DNA of 64,000 bases from Petunia secreta (Eukaryota > Streptophyta > Magnoliopsida > Solanales > Solanaceae): assembly GCA_029990175.1 (NCBI GenBank), contig JARKIP010000005.1, forward strand, positions 33,489,501-33,553,500, given 5' to 3'. Numbering within the stretch: position 1 is the stretch's first letter; every line of letters begins with the position of its first letter. A program made the position numbers and the translations under genes. The notes beneath the pieces are model-generated. The model was given only the letters and a program-made list of their open reading frames with translations, had not been told where the DNA came from and ran no database searches. This document shows, in pieces, positions 51,434 through 62,769 of the stretch.

Positions 51434-54240
51434 CGAAGAGACAAACTCACCGGCCGAAGTGAAAGGAATTTGTGCAATCATGCAACCCGGTGAGATCTTA
51501 CGAGGCAACGACCACGGTCAGATGATGATTTTCCTCGTGCACAAGGGTATCTTTCTAAACTTTAATGATTTTTCTAATGATAACCCTTTGCCTTTGCTTG
51601 TTCGTAAAGTTTTGCAGGACTTCGAGGACATGTTTCCCGAGGAAATGCCAGGTGGATTACCTCCGTTGAGAGGAATCGAGCACCAAATTGACTTCGTGCC
51701 AGGGTCTCAAATCCCTAACAAACCTGCATACCGGTGTAACCCCGAAGACACCAAAGAGCTCCAACGGCAGGTTGATGAATTGCTGAACAAGGGCCTCGTT
51801 CGTGAGCGCTTGAGTCCTTGCGCCGTTCCAGTTATCGTTGTCCCGAAGAAGGATGGAACATGGCGAATGTGTGTTGACTGTCGAGCAGTCAACAAAATCA
51901 CGGTAAAGTATCGTCATCCTATCCCTCGATTAGATGACATGCTTGATGAATTGAGTGGTTCTTCATGCTTTACAAAGATAGACCTCAGGTCCGGTTACCA
52001 CCAGATCCGAATGAAACCCGGAGACGAGTGGAAAACCGCATTCAAGACCAAGTTCGGTCTCTATGAATGGTTGGTGATGCCTTTCGGCTTATCCAATGCC
52101 CCGAGCACGTTCATGCGACTGATGAACCATGTGCTCAAGCCGTTCATAAATAAGTTTGTTGTCGTTTATTTCGATGACATACTTGTTTATAGTAGAACCG
52201 TGGATGAACATGTCGAACACCTAAGGCAAGTGCTCGAAAAGCTTCGAGAAGAGAAGTTGTATGCCAACTTCAAGAAATGCGCCTTTGGTGTCGATCGTGT
52301 AGTCTTTCTTGGATTTGTTGTCAGTGCTAATGGTGTCGAAGTCGACGAATCAAAAGTCGAAGCCATCAAAGATTGGCCAACTCCAACCTCGGTATCACAA
52401 GTTCGTAGCTTCCATGGCTTAGCTAGCTTTTACCGAAGGTTTGTTCGTGACTTTAGCACCGTGGCAGCTCCTTTTACCGAGCTGGTGAAGAAAGACCATC
52501 CATTTGTATGGGAAGAGTCCCAAGAAGGGGCTTTCCAAGAGTTGAAACGGAGGCTTTGTTCTGCCCCGTTGTTGCAACTCCCTGACTTCGGCAAAGCATT
52601 CGAAGTCGAGTGCGATGCGTCTGGAGTTGGGATCGGAGGAGTGCTGATGCAAGAATCGAAGCCGATCGCTTACTTTAGCGAAAAGCTTAAGGGTGCAGCC
52701 TTGAATTACTCAACGTACGACAAGGAACTGTATGCCCTCGTTCGAGCACTCGCCCATTGGCAGCATTAGTTGTGGCCTCGAGAGTTTGTGATCAAGAGTG
52801 ATCATGAGTCTTTGAAACATCTCCGAGGTCAGGAGAAATTGAATCGAAGACATGCCAAGTGGGTTGAATTTATTGAAAGCTTTCCCTATGTAATTCATTA
52901 CAAAAAGGGAAAAGATAATGTTGTAGCCGATGCGCTATCAAGGAAATTTTCCTTAGCGACCACTCTCGCCTCTAGGCTCATGGGATTCGAAAGCATCAAG
53001 TCGATGTACGAGGACGATCCCAAGCTAAAATGCGTTCGTGACGCTATCTTGAGTGGCCGAAGGGTTGAAAAATATCAATGGCATGATGGCTACCTCTTCA
53101 AGAATGGGAGGGTTTGTGTGCCAGTGTCATCGTGGAGAGAGCTCTTGGTTCGAGAAGCTCACTCAGGTGGACTGATGGGGCACTTCGGTGTCGATAAAAC
53201 TCTTGGTATCTTGACCGAGCAGTTCCATTGGCCCAAAATGCGACGAGATGTGGAAAAGCTTTGCAACGCTTGTCTCGTTTGCAAGAAAGCAAAATCGAAG
53301 TCCAACCCTCATGGTTTGTACACCCCGTTGCCTGTGCCTGATCGATCTTGGGTTGATATATCCATGGACTTTGTCTTAGGGTTACCGAGGTCGGGGGGAG
53401 GACATGATAGCATCTTCGTTGTGGTTGACCGTTTTTCAAAAATGGCTCACTTTATTCCTTGCAAAAAGTGTGATGATGCACAGCATGTAGCTACATTGTT
53501 TGTTTCTAACGTGTTAAAATTACATGGTGTACCTCGTACTATTGTGAGTGATCGAGACTCGAAGTTCTTGAGTCATTTTTGGAAGTGTTTGTGGGGTGCC
53601 CTCGGCACCAAGCTACTATTCTCGACGTCTCACCATCCTCAGACTGATGGACAGACCGAGGTAGTTAACCGAACCTTGGGATCTTTGCTTCGGGCAATGA
53701 CCAAAGGGAAGGTTGGAAACTGGGCTGATCGTTTGCCCATGATGGAGTTTGCATACAATCGAACGGTGCATAGAATGATCAACATGACCCCATTTGAATG
53801 TGTGTATGGCTTTAATCCTTTGATTCCACTTGATTTAACCCCATTGCCTCGAGATTCTGTTCTTGATTTTGAAGGTACTCGACGAGCAGCTGCCTTGATC
53901 GAATTGCATGCAAAGGTGAAGAAGAACCTCGAGGAGGCCTATGCAAAGGTTGCCTTAAAGAAAAACAAGGGGCGTAAAAAGTTGGAATTAAAGAAGGGAG
54001 ATTGGGTTTGGGTTCACTTCCGAAAGGAACGCTTTCCGAACCAAAGGAAAGGAAAGTTGGCTCCTCGAGGGGATGGTCCATTTCAAGTGTTGACCAAGAT
54101 CAAAAAAATTGCCTACGTGATCGACCTCCCTGGTAAGTATAACGTGTCCAACACCTTTAATGTTGCTGACTTAGTTCCTTGTGTTGTAGGTCCAACTTCG
54201 GAGGACGAGGAGGGCTTGATTTCGAGGACGAAATCTTCTC

Positions 54241-54253
54241 AAGAAGGGGAGGA
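54241..54253 (+). other. Element F polypurine tract
   Basis: AAGAAGGGGAGGA before TGATGCAGCCCG, as in E. Confidence 0.9.
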
Positions 54254-54473
54254 TGATGCAGCCCGACCACGTGCTGATCAAGTGATCGATCCACCGAGGA
54301 GACCGATGACAAGAAGCCAACCCAAGCTGCTGCACGATGTGCACGTTCACTTAGCCTGGCCAAAGGAAAACAATTGCTCCGAAGCTGAGTGGCCGAGCTC
54401 AAGAATCGAAGGCATTATCTTCAGACTTGAGCCCGAAGGCAAAGTGACCGAGGACAATGAGCTCGAGGAGAAT
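54254..54473 (+). repeat. Element F 3' LTR, first 220 bp
   Basis: It matches 29163-29382 of E with scattered substitutions. It is interrupted by J; the expected TSD is AGAAT (54469-54473), whose partner is outside the window. Confidence 0.92.
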
Positions 54474-55312
54474 TGATAAGAATAAAAAACGAAACGCGGA
54501 AATAAAGATAAAGAGCGAGACACTACTCGAACTCCCTACGAAGTAATTATGGAGAACTCGTTCCATAATACCCTCGTATCGGTGTCAAGGAGGACCTACA
54601 CTATGCAACTACCCTCGAGTCACACTTGGGACTCGCAAATAGAATGATCGGGTTTTCGATTCAAGACTCAACTAGGTTCCACTAGTGAATTCAAGCAACC
54701 AAGACAAAGGGTTCTCCAAACAAGAGATAGTTTCTTTTCATCATTCATAAAATTCAAGGTAGACTAAGGTTTGAATAGGTTTGTGAAGTATTTATAGACT
54801 TCACTTACATGTAATGAAAGCTCAAAAATACCCCCAAAGTGGGTTAAACAATAAAGGCCTCATAGGGCTATAGTTGTCCAAAACATAGCAAATAAACTAG
54901 GAATCCCGCACCCTTCAGCTCACTAGGCGCCCAAGTAGGCGCCCAGCCTAGTAGAGTAGGCGGTCAGCCTACTTGCAGTGGGCGGCCAGCCCCTTTGGAG
55001 TAGGCGGTCCGCCCGTTTTACAGAGGCGGTCCGCCTAGAGGAGATCCAGAGAGTGCTCAAAAACTAGGCGGCCGGCCTAGTTGAGTAGGCGGTCCGCCTG
55101 GTGCTGTGGCCTCTTGAGTTGCTTCCAAAAGTGCTCCGGATGCCTCGTCAAGTGTACTAGAAGGTCCTCCATCCATGGCGCACCAAAGCATAGTCTTCAA
55201 GTCGCTCCCGAGGCCTTCTTCCATACCCTTCCATATCAAGTGAAGATGGGTATCTTGGATCAACTTGGCTTGACTCCGAGTGAAGGGTCTTGAGGGGGTT
55301 TGGGTCTTATCA
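54474..55312 (-). repeat. Element J 3' LTR (839 bp)
   Basis: Its GC-repeat cluster at about 54924-55099 includes degenerate units (AGGCGGTCAGCCT, AGGCGGCCGGCCT), consistent with greater age. A TATTTATAG segment near 54790 is TATA-like in element orientation. The other LTR is outside the window. Confidence 0.9.
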
Positions 55313-55639
55313 TCCTCCCCTTCTTGAGAAGATTTCATCCTCGAAATCGGAGCATCATCCACGACCTCTTCATCATTATGCACAGCCTCTTCATTACCTA
55401 CATTCAAAGGAACCAAGTCACTAACATTGAAGGTATTAGAAACTTGATACTCACTTGGTAAGTCGACCACATAAGCATTGTTGTTTATCTTCGAGAGCAC
55501 TTGGAATGGGCCATCTCCTCGGGGTGCCAACTTCCCTTTCCTAAGGTTTGGAAACCTTTCTTTCCGGAAGTGCACCCACACATAGTCACCCTTCTTGAGT
55601 TCCACCTTCTTGCGTCCCTTGTTCTTCTTGGCGGCAAGC
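55057..55639 (-). pseudogene. gag-pol: Element J gag-pol, C-terminal segment
   Basis: It encodes the region after the integrase core: KKNKGRKKVELKKGDYVWVH, GPFQVLSKINNNAYVVDLP, FNVSDLVPL, the PPT-coding SQEGEDD and RPFTRSQAK, ending inside the LTR at 55057. No stop lies within this piece. It is cut by element L at 55639. Confidence 0.92.
55313..55325 (-). other. Element J polypurine tract
   Basis: It reads AAGAAGGGGAGGA on the minus strand, adjacent to the LTR. Confidence 0.88.
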
Positions 55640-56418
55640 TGATGAGACCCAAATCGTGCCAAGACACCTTCCAACACTTTCCGACATGTGCCAAGCTTGG
55701 AAGATACAATGGACTTGAGGTCACGGGCTTTGGAAGTGTTCCGGATGGTTTCGACATTAGGCTCCACGCCTAAGGAGGAGGAAGAAGGCCCAGCACAGCC
55801 AGGCGCCCCGCCTAGCCCAGGCGCCCCGCCTAGGAAGCTCACTGCCTAAGTGTGCAAAATAGTGCCAGGCGCCCCACCTGCCTAGGCGCCCCAGCCCAGG
55901 CGCCCGCCTAGCCCAGGCACCCCGCCTAGCCCCAGGCGCCCCGCCTAGCTTCAGCATGATCCAGGCGCCCCTCCCAGCCCCAGGCGCCCCTCCTAGCTAC
56001 TGAATTTATGTTTCTTTTACTGTTTTACCCTACGTGGCTTATTTGGTGAACCTTATTAGTAAGGGTATTTAAGTCATTGTGTAAGCTTTGGAAACACTAT
56101 AAATAACCAAGCTTAGCTTATTTTACAAAAAGTTAGTTAATGTTGAATTGAGAGAATAGAAGATAGAATAGGCTTGGCCATTCTTGTTGAAGCTCGGCTT
56201 CATGTATCTCTTACGTTGAGTCCATGGTGGATCACCGCTAGTGTGAGTCCCGTTTAATGGTTCAAGTCTCTTCTCCCTTTTGAATCAATCTATGTGTTTT
56301 AGTTTGATTCATTCTTTTCTTCTATTTTCTGTCCTTCCCCATCCCTATTTCTTGGTTATCGTGTCTTAATTGCTTCCGCATCATTAGTTTATCGGTTCCG
56401 CCTATTTGAGTCTCATCA
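55640..56418 (+). repeat. Element L 5' LTR (779 bp)
   Basis: A dense GC-repeat cluster at about 55798-56000 has plus-strand, element-sense centre CCC (AGGCGCCCCGCCT), the reverse of the GGG used by A and D. TATAAATA is at 56098-56105. Confidence 0.95.
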
Positions 56419-56421
56419 GTT

Positions 56422-56433
56422 TGGTATCAGAGC
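56422..56433 (+). other. Element L primer binding site, tRNA-iMet type
   Basis: TGGTATCAGAGC lies three bases after the LTR. Confidence 0.93.
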
Positions 56434-57684
56434 AAGGCTCGGGTTTTGTTTCTACAAACCTCCGACCCTTGGTTCTTCGTGCCTAGTATCTATTCTTTTA
56501 GTTTTCTTGTTGTTGAAGTTATTAGAAAGGAGAAAATTACAAAAAAATTGAAAAAATTGAAAAATACAAAAATTTGGTGTAACTTGTTGATTTGGATGAT
56601 TTGTGATATGGGTGTTATGGATTCTTGATCGTGATTGATTTCCCGTTACTTGGATACCAAAATTGTTGGAATTGGTGAAGTTTGAAAAATTGAAACCCCA
56701 AAACCCCTTAAACCCTGGAAGAACTTGTTCTTGATGAAATTTGGCTTGATTCTTGGGTTGGATTGATGTTTGATTGGAAACTTGTTATTGGGGATTGATC
56801 TTCATTGAAAAACAAACAATTCGGTACCAATTTTGTGGGATTTGACCATGTATAACACCTACTTTGATGAATCACAATCCTTTGTGAAACCCTTTGTTAA
56901 ACCCTTGTGTTCTTGAGATTTCTTGCATTGAACCTTGATTTGATTGATTGTTTGGATATAAATTTGATTGGGTTTTGTTAAGGAAGATCAAAAGCAACTT
57001 TGGGTATCATTGGATTGTGAAAACAAGTTGAAAACATCGGATTTGGAGCTTGAAAATCGACTTGAAACGAGTTTGGAACGAGTTGGGAAAGGCTTCAGGC
57101 CAGGCGCCCCGCCTGACTTAGCTACTGCCTAAGTCTCAGGCGCCCCGCCTAGACCCAGGCGCCCCGCCTGAAATACTGCACAGTCTTGGGCGCCCCTCCT
57201 GAGTTCAGGCGCCCCACCTGAGTGCTGAACGAGTTGTTTTGGGTAGAATTGCGTAGGTATTCCCATTTGTTTGATTGCATTAATTCCGGTTAGTGCTATT
57301 AGAGTATAATCCTACTCGATTAGTACTAATCACTTTGAGCTATTAGGATCATCGTGCCTAGAAAGGAGACTAGAATTCAAAGAAGATCCGTAGTATCTTT
57401 TGATTCAAGTCCTCACTTCAAAGTGCTTAACGTACATCGAGTCACTTAAACTCCATTCCGAACCATTACTTGGGTGCATTAGTTGATTGATCTTGCCATT
57501 GTGATTATTAAGAGACAAGAAGGTCTTGAGTGGAAAAAGGCTTGAGTGGTGAGAACAATAGAGTGGTCACAAAAGCCAACGACCTTGAGTGTATACACGA
57601 GTGGAAAGAAAATTGAGTGACATCTTTTGAGTGATACACGTAACGGAGTGAACTTGTGAGGTCCTTAACTCTTTGGTTACAACT
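56434..57684 (+). other. Element L 5' leader
   Basis: The PBS-proximal part is close to A's leader (CTCGGGTTTTGTTTCTACA). A GC-repeat cluster lies at about 57099-57222, mostly AGGCGCCCCGCCT or CAGGCG variants. The conserved block includes GAGACTAGAATTC near 57366 and CATCGAGTCACTTAAACTCC near 57435. No gene is seen. Confidence 0.8.
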
Positions 57685-60635
57685 ATGGCTTCGGATGACG
57701 ATTGTGGAGGGTACGACTCATGTGGAGATGATGGAGACTATGGTTCCTATGGTGATGATGATGGGTATTGCTATGACGATTCGGGGAACCAAGGCTCATA
57801 TGATGAAGAAGCGGGTCACTATGTTGATTATGAAGATGAAGAAGACTATGGGGCTTGCGAAGACGAATGTGAAGAATCTTATGCTCCAAGTCAAGAATAT
57901 GAAGATAGTGACGCTTCAAGGTTTGACGACCCTACTTACTCTTCTTGTGATGAATTTTTGCATGATGATAGTGACGTAGAGAGAATTGGTGATGAGGTTG
58001 ATTATGAGAATTGTTCATTTGCATCTTCTCTTGATGTTGCTTGTGGTGAGCAAGAGAGTAGTAGAGGACCTTCCAATAGTATGGGAGGTGGTGGTGGTTG
58101 TTCCATGGGAAATGGGAGATTTGTATCTTCTAGTTCCCATGTGAAGGGTGGAAGGAGAAATGGTATTGCTCTTACCGTTATGGGGGTGCATTGTTCTAGT
58201 AGTGGTGGTAGGAGTGGTGCTATGGGCTATGGAACCAAGGCGAGAGGCAATTATGGGTTCCATAGTGGTACTACTTCCTCGAATTTCAACAACGCTTCTA
58301 ATGTTGGAAGAGTGACGGGTAGTGGAGGTTATTCTAGTGGTGTTGCTACTAGTGGAGAGATAAGGAGCACCCAACTTGGGGGTGATGGTTTTCTTGGACT
58401 TGATCCTATACAAGACATGTGTGAGTGTAGGTTCATTTTTGAGGTGAATGGTAGAGGAGGATGCTTGCTCAAGGTTAGTGAAGCCTATGCTAATTTTATA
58501 AATGTCTCTTGGGTTAATAAACTAAAGATAACATGCTACAAATTGAAATATCCTTATGAGTATCAAGGAGTTTGGATCACTAGTGAAGCTCGGGTGCTCA
58601 TATCTCAAGGGAGTTACAAGGAATATATATTTGGTGTGATGTGTGTCCTATGGAGTATTATGGTGTTTGGCTAGGACAACCGTGGTTGCAAGGTAAGAGG
58701 GTGCGGTATGATATCGTGAAGGATGTGTACAAAGTGAGCATGGGGCAAAGAACTTATGACATTGAACCTTGCCGGGCAAAGTTTAAGTTCTACCCTAGCA
58801 CATACTCTTGGCCTATGAAAAAGGGAAAGGAGCAAGTATCTCAATCTAAGAATGCAAGAAAGCAAACAAGAAGTCCTACAATCACAAGCGACGGTGGGAC
58901 TAGTGCAAGAAAAGAGTTGACAATTGTCAACAAGGTGAACCCCAAGCCACAAGCTCCAAAGCCGAGTGGTTCACCAACAAAGAAGAAAGAGACCTCAAGT
59001 GATGAGTCTCTTAGTCCTAGATTCCGGGTTGATGTAAAAAGTCCACCTACTCCGGCTATGGGTATTCTTTGGCCGCGTCCCAACTCACCTGAATTTGTGA
59101 GACAAAAGATTGAGAGGAGTAAGGGAGTGACCGGTGACATTCCTCGAGTGGAAAAAGGAGAGGATGTGATGAGTGATGTGAGTGGGATGTCACCACCCGA
59201 ATCTGCACCTAACCTTGAAAAGAAAATGAGAGAAAAGAAAGAGGGAAAAAAGAGTGAGGACACCCCTTATTCTAACCTTAACCCTTTATCTTTTTCTCCT
59301 ATTCTTGTGAATGCTTGTGTAGGTACTCTTGGAGGCAAAGCAATGGAGCCTCAATCATGTCCCAAGAAGGATAGACAAGGTGAAGAAACTCCTCAATGTG
59401 AGCTTCAAGGTGAAGAGACAATCCATGACATTTCAAATGCACTGAGTGAGCAAGATGGCCACTTAGAGGTAAGTGATGGTTCTTCACTTGAACATGTTAC
59501 TCCCTTGTCTTATGATAGTGTTTGTGGTAACTCAACACTAGTTGATGATTTGTATGATTACAATGTGTTTGCAACTAGTGTAGAGTCGAATGGTCAACTT
59601 GTGTGTGATTGTGAACCACTAGTTGAGATGGATGATAAGCCACATCATGATGTGAGCTCGGTTTTCATTGAACCTCTCATTAGTGAAGAATGTGTAGTTG
59701 ACCCTATTTGTGATCCTTGTTATGACACTCCACCTATATTTGATAAAGGGGAAGATGAGTTGAATGAATACCCTATCCTCTCCCTTGATGAATTGCTTGA
59801 TAATGGTGGGCCTATGTGTTGTAGTGAGGTTTGTAGTGACCTTGAGGAGTCCCTAGTGAATGAGATGGATCGAATTGTTTTCAATGACTCCTCGGGTGAG
59901 AGTGAAGAACCTAGTCTTGATACCATGTTTTTGGATAACCATGAATTTGAAGTGCATGCTTTTACATTTCCATTGTGTGAACATGATCTCATTTGTGGTA
60001 GCGAATTGTATCGGACTAGGATTGGTAATAGAATAGAACCTCCATGGTTTGAAAAGTTAAACTCTATAGACGAACCATTGTTTGGAACTCCAAGTGGGAT
60101 GAGTGGTCTTGATTTTGGTTGTTTTGAGCTTTCTTCTAGTAGTCCTAACCTTCATTGTGTGGACTATAATGATGAAGGCCCGATTTTGGAGACCTTCCTT
60201 TAGAGTTTGTCTAGTGAGGAAGATTGTCTTGGAGTTGGATTTGGAGGTGAGGAAGTCACTCTTGATTTGTGTAAGAGTGCTTCCAAGAAAGGGAGTGGAG
60301 TATTTGATGTTAGTTGTCAATTGAACTATTTGGTTCACTCCACCCCACATGTTGATCACACCTCGAGGATAGATTGGTGTGTTGATCTTGAGCTTAAGGT
60401 TCAAGGGGATTGTGGTAGCTTGATCTTGCATTTCCCATCTTCCCATGACCTATTTGCTCATTATCTTATTGAGTGCATGTTGGTCTTTAACCAAGTACTT
60501 ATTGTTCTCTTTGGAGACTTGATATTTGTGCTTATCATTGATGCTTGGGTATATCACAAGAGTGTGTTTTCCACACTTCTTGCACTAACCTACTTTCAAA
60601 GTAGGAATTCTTGTGTTGCTTGTCGTTGCTTGTAG
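57685..60635 (+). pseudogene. Element L X ORF, one frameshift and one nonsense codon
   Basis: The start ATG is at 57685 (MASDDDCGGYDSCGDD). The acidic Asp/Tyr/Gly N-terminus and GGGGG segment precede a retropepsin-like region (CRFIFEV, SWVNKLKITC, YPYEY) with KVSEAYAN where the catalytic DSG should be. A 1- or 2-bp indel in a TATATAT stretch near 58625-58632 shifts the frame; it continues in the next frame with KIERSKGVTGD, YDTPPIFDKGEDEL near 59715 and EPPWF. TAG at 60201-60203 replaces Trp in ETFLWSL. The frame then runs to 60635 with DLIFVLIIDAWVYHKSVFST. Confidence 0.88.
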
Positions 60636-60783
60636 GGTCTAAGCTCCATGTTAAGGCAAGAGAGATCTTGGAAGAGACCTATGCCAAGGCGACGATCAAG
60701 AGTTAAAGGAGGAGAGCATTGGGCACCCCGAAGAGATGATGCAATGAACGTGAATGCATTGATTTCGAGGACGAAATCTCTTC
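60636..60783 (+). pseudogene. Leftover of integrase C-terminal coding region in element L
   Basis: After GCTTGTAG|GG the sequence reads as LHVKAREILEETYAKATIK, matching ELHAKAKKNLEEAYAKV of the gag-pol elements, then a stop, then the ISRTKSLQEGEDD-coding segment and PPT. A similar remnant is fused in element I. It indicates descent from a gag-pol element. Confidence 0.75.
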
Positions 60784-60796
60784 AAGAAGGGGAGGA
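60784..60796 (+). other. Element L polypurine tract
   Basis: AAGAAGGGGAGGA directly before the 3' LTR. Confidence 0.9.
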
Positions 60797-61575
60797 TGAT
60801 GAGACCCAAATCGTGCCAAGACACCTTCCAACACTTTCCGACATGTGCCAAGCTTGGAAGATACAATGGACTTGAGGTCACGGGCTTTGGAAGTGTTCCG
60901 GATGGTTTCGACATTAGGCTCCACGCCTAAGGAGGAGGAAGAAGGCCCAGCACAGCCAGGCGCCCCGCCTAGCCCAGGCACCCCGCCTAGGAAGCTCACT
61001 GCCTAAGTGTGCAAAATGGTGCCAGGCGCCCCGCCTGCCTAGGCGCCCCAGCCCAGGCGCCCGCCTAGCCCAGGCGCCCCGCCTAGCCCCAGGCGCCCCG
61101 CCTAGCTTCAGCATGATCCAGGCGCCCCTCCCAGCCCCAGGCGCCCCTCCTAGCTACTGAATTTATGTTTCTTTTACTGTTTTGCCCTACGTGGCTTATT
61201 TTGTGAACCTTATTAGTAAGGGTATTTAAGTCATTGTGTAAGCTTGGGAAACACTATAAATAACCAAGCTTAGCTTATTTTACAAAAAGTTAGTTAATGT
61301 TGAATTGAGAGAATAGAAGATAGAATAGGCTTGGCCATTCTTGTTGAAGCTCGGCTTCATGTATCTCTTACGTTGAGTCCATGGTGGATCACCGTTAGTG
61401 TGAGTCCCGTTTAATGGTTCAAGTCTCTTCTCCCTTTTGAATCAATCTATGTGTTTTAGTTTGATTCATTCTTTTCTTCTATTTTCTGTCCTTCCCCATC
61501 CCTATTTCTTGGTTATCGTGTCTTAATTGCTTCCGCATCATTAGTTTATCGCTTCCGCCTATTTGAGTCTCATCA
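60797..61575 (+). repeat. Element L 3' LTR (779 bp)
   Basis: It pairs with 55640-56418 and ends GTCTCATCA, followed by TSD CAACC. GC-repeat cluster at about 60955-61155. Confidence 0.95.
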
Positions 61576-61822
61576 CAACCTTAGCATAAGCTTCCTCCAA
61601 GTTCTTCTTCGCCTTTGCATGAAGTTCAACCAAAGCCTTGGCTCTAGCTTTACCTTCAAAATTAACAACCATTTCCCTTGGCAAAGGGGTTAGATCAAGG
61701 GGAATCAAGGGGTTAAATCCATAAACACACTCGAATGGAGTCATGCCTATCATGCTATGCAATGTGCGCTTGTAGGCAAACTCCATAAGAGGTAGACGAT
61801 CAATCCAAGTCCCGGCCTTACC
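61576..61822 (-). pseudogene. gag-pol: Element J gag-pol, integrase segment between L and M
   Basis: It encodes GKAGTWIDRLPLMEFAY, MTPFECVYGFNPLIPLDL and LHAKAKKNLEEAYAKV, directly downstream of the DDE core in A. It continues in phase with 55639 once L is removed. It is truncated at 61822 by element M with expected TSD TTACC (61818-61822). Confidence 0.92.
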
Positions 61823-62612
61823 TGATGCAGGGCAAAATAGAGCGGAAGCTAAACAACGACACAAATATGCGGAAGCGATAAATAACTAGATAGGTGATAT
61901 CAAAGATATCGGGAAACAAGGATTGGGGAGTCAAGAAACGAGAAGAAAGAACGGATTAATGAATTCAAGACATGAATTAATAATCCAAAAGGGAGAAATG
62001 AAACTCGAACCTTACAAGGAATTCACACTAGTGGTGAATCTCCATAGATTCCAAGTCGTACAAGATTCTTGAAGCCTCGGGCTTCGGACTAGAAAGGCTC
62101 GGCCTTCTCTAATTCTCTCTTCTCTCAATTGTTCATACAATGTAAACTAATGAAATGAAAGACTAAGTGTGGCTTTTATAGTTTTTCCACACTCCTAGTG
62201 ACATGGCTAAAATACCCCCAAAGTGGGCTAAGACATAAAAGGTCACTTAAGGGCAAAATAGGAACTTTACACAAAATCCCGTCAAGACAACACGGGGAGG
62301 CGCTCCGCCTCAGAGGGAGGCGCTCCGCCTCAGTGGGAGGCGCTCCGCCTCAGGCTGCTCAGCTCTCTGGACCTTTGTAGGCGGTCCGCCTCATCTTTAG
62401 GCGCTCCGCCTCTTCCTGGGAGGTATGGATACGGCTTCAAACGGACTCTAAGTGTTCCTCCTTGGTCCGTACTCGGTCCTCCCTCAAGCGTGCTCAAGTC
62501 CATGGCTCCAAATCGCTCTCGAACCCTCATCCGAAGGCCTTGACTTGCAACCTTTGTGCTCTTCAAGCTTGGTTCTTGATGGTTGTCGCTTAGGCCAATT
62601 TGCCCGGCATCA
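61823..62612 (-). repeat. Element M 3' LTR (790 bp)
   Basis: GC-repeat cluster at about 62298-62412, plus-strand centres CTC and GTC (GAG and GAC in element sense). The partner LTR is outside the window. Confidence 0.9.
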
Positions 62613-62625
62613 TCCTCCCCTTCTT
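62613..62625 (-). other. Element M polypurine tract
   Basis: It reads AAGAAGGGGAGGA on the minus strand. It lies in a small frame encoding GFDGSISRTKSFQEGEDD that continues into the LTR to 62330, downstream of the X stop and of a GATTGTAG|GT acceptor-like site. Confidence 0.85.
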
Positions 62626-62769
62626 GAAAGGATTTCGTCCTCGAAATCGAACCATCAAAACCTACAATCAAAACAAGCACAACAAAACTTCCTACTTCAC
62701 AAGTAGGTTAGCTTAACAAGAATAAGTGCAAGTGGTGTGGAAAACACACTCTTGTGATAGAGCCAAGCA

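Larger units (their letters stand above)
45849..54473 (+). mobile_element. Element F: old E-family gag-pol retrotransposon, host of C, G and J
   Basis: Visible pieces are gag-protease 45849-46519, protease linker to integrase 51439-54253 and the first 220 bp of the 3' LTR, 54254-54473. The upstream gag and 5' LTR are left of C and thus outside the window; the rest of the 3' LTR is beyond J. Sequence is very close to E throughout. Two nonsense codons break it. Confidence 0.93.
51439..54476 (+). pseudogene. gag-pol: Element F gag-pol, segment between G and J
   Basis: It contains the protease-RT linker, RT with YFDD near 52170, RNase H, and integrase with H-H-C-C and D,D-35-E motifs. TAG at 52767-52769 replaces the Tyr codon of WQHYLW. 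The C-terminus has SQEGEDD and RPMTRSQPK, with Pro where E has Ala, and runs into F's 3' LTR (from 54254). The final stop, TGA at 54474-54476, is supplied by the first three bases of the inserted element J. E has its own TGA at the equivalent place. Confidence 0.94.
55640..61575 (+). mobile_element. Element L: X-type LTR retrotransposon, X ORF broken
   Basis: LTRs are 55640-56418 and 60797-61575, 779 bp each, with a few substitutions. Termini are TGATGAGAC and GTCTCATCA. TSDs are CAAGC (55635-55639) and CAACC (61576-61580); A's intact pol reads CAACC here, so the left copy has one mutation. PBS is 56422-56433 and PPT 60784-60796. The leader matches A's; the X ORF has a frameshift and a nonsense codon. 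Confidence 0.94.
54474..61822 (-). mobile_element. Element J: A-family gag-pol retrotransposon (minus), split by L and M, runs off the window
   Basis: The 3' LTR is 54474-55312, the PPT 55313-55325. Internal pieces are 55326-55639 and 61581-61822; the remainder lies beyond M. In element orientation the LTR starts TGATAAGACCC and ends TTCTTATCA, and the encoded C-terminus is close to A's, so J belongs to the A family. It is inserted at the stop codon of F's gag-pol. Confidence 0.92.
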
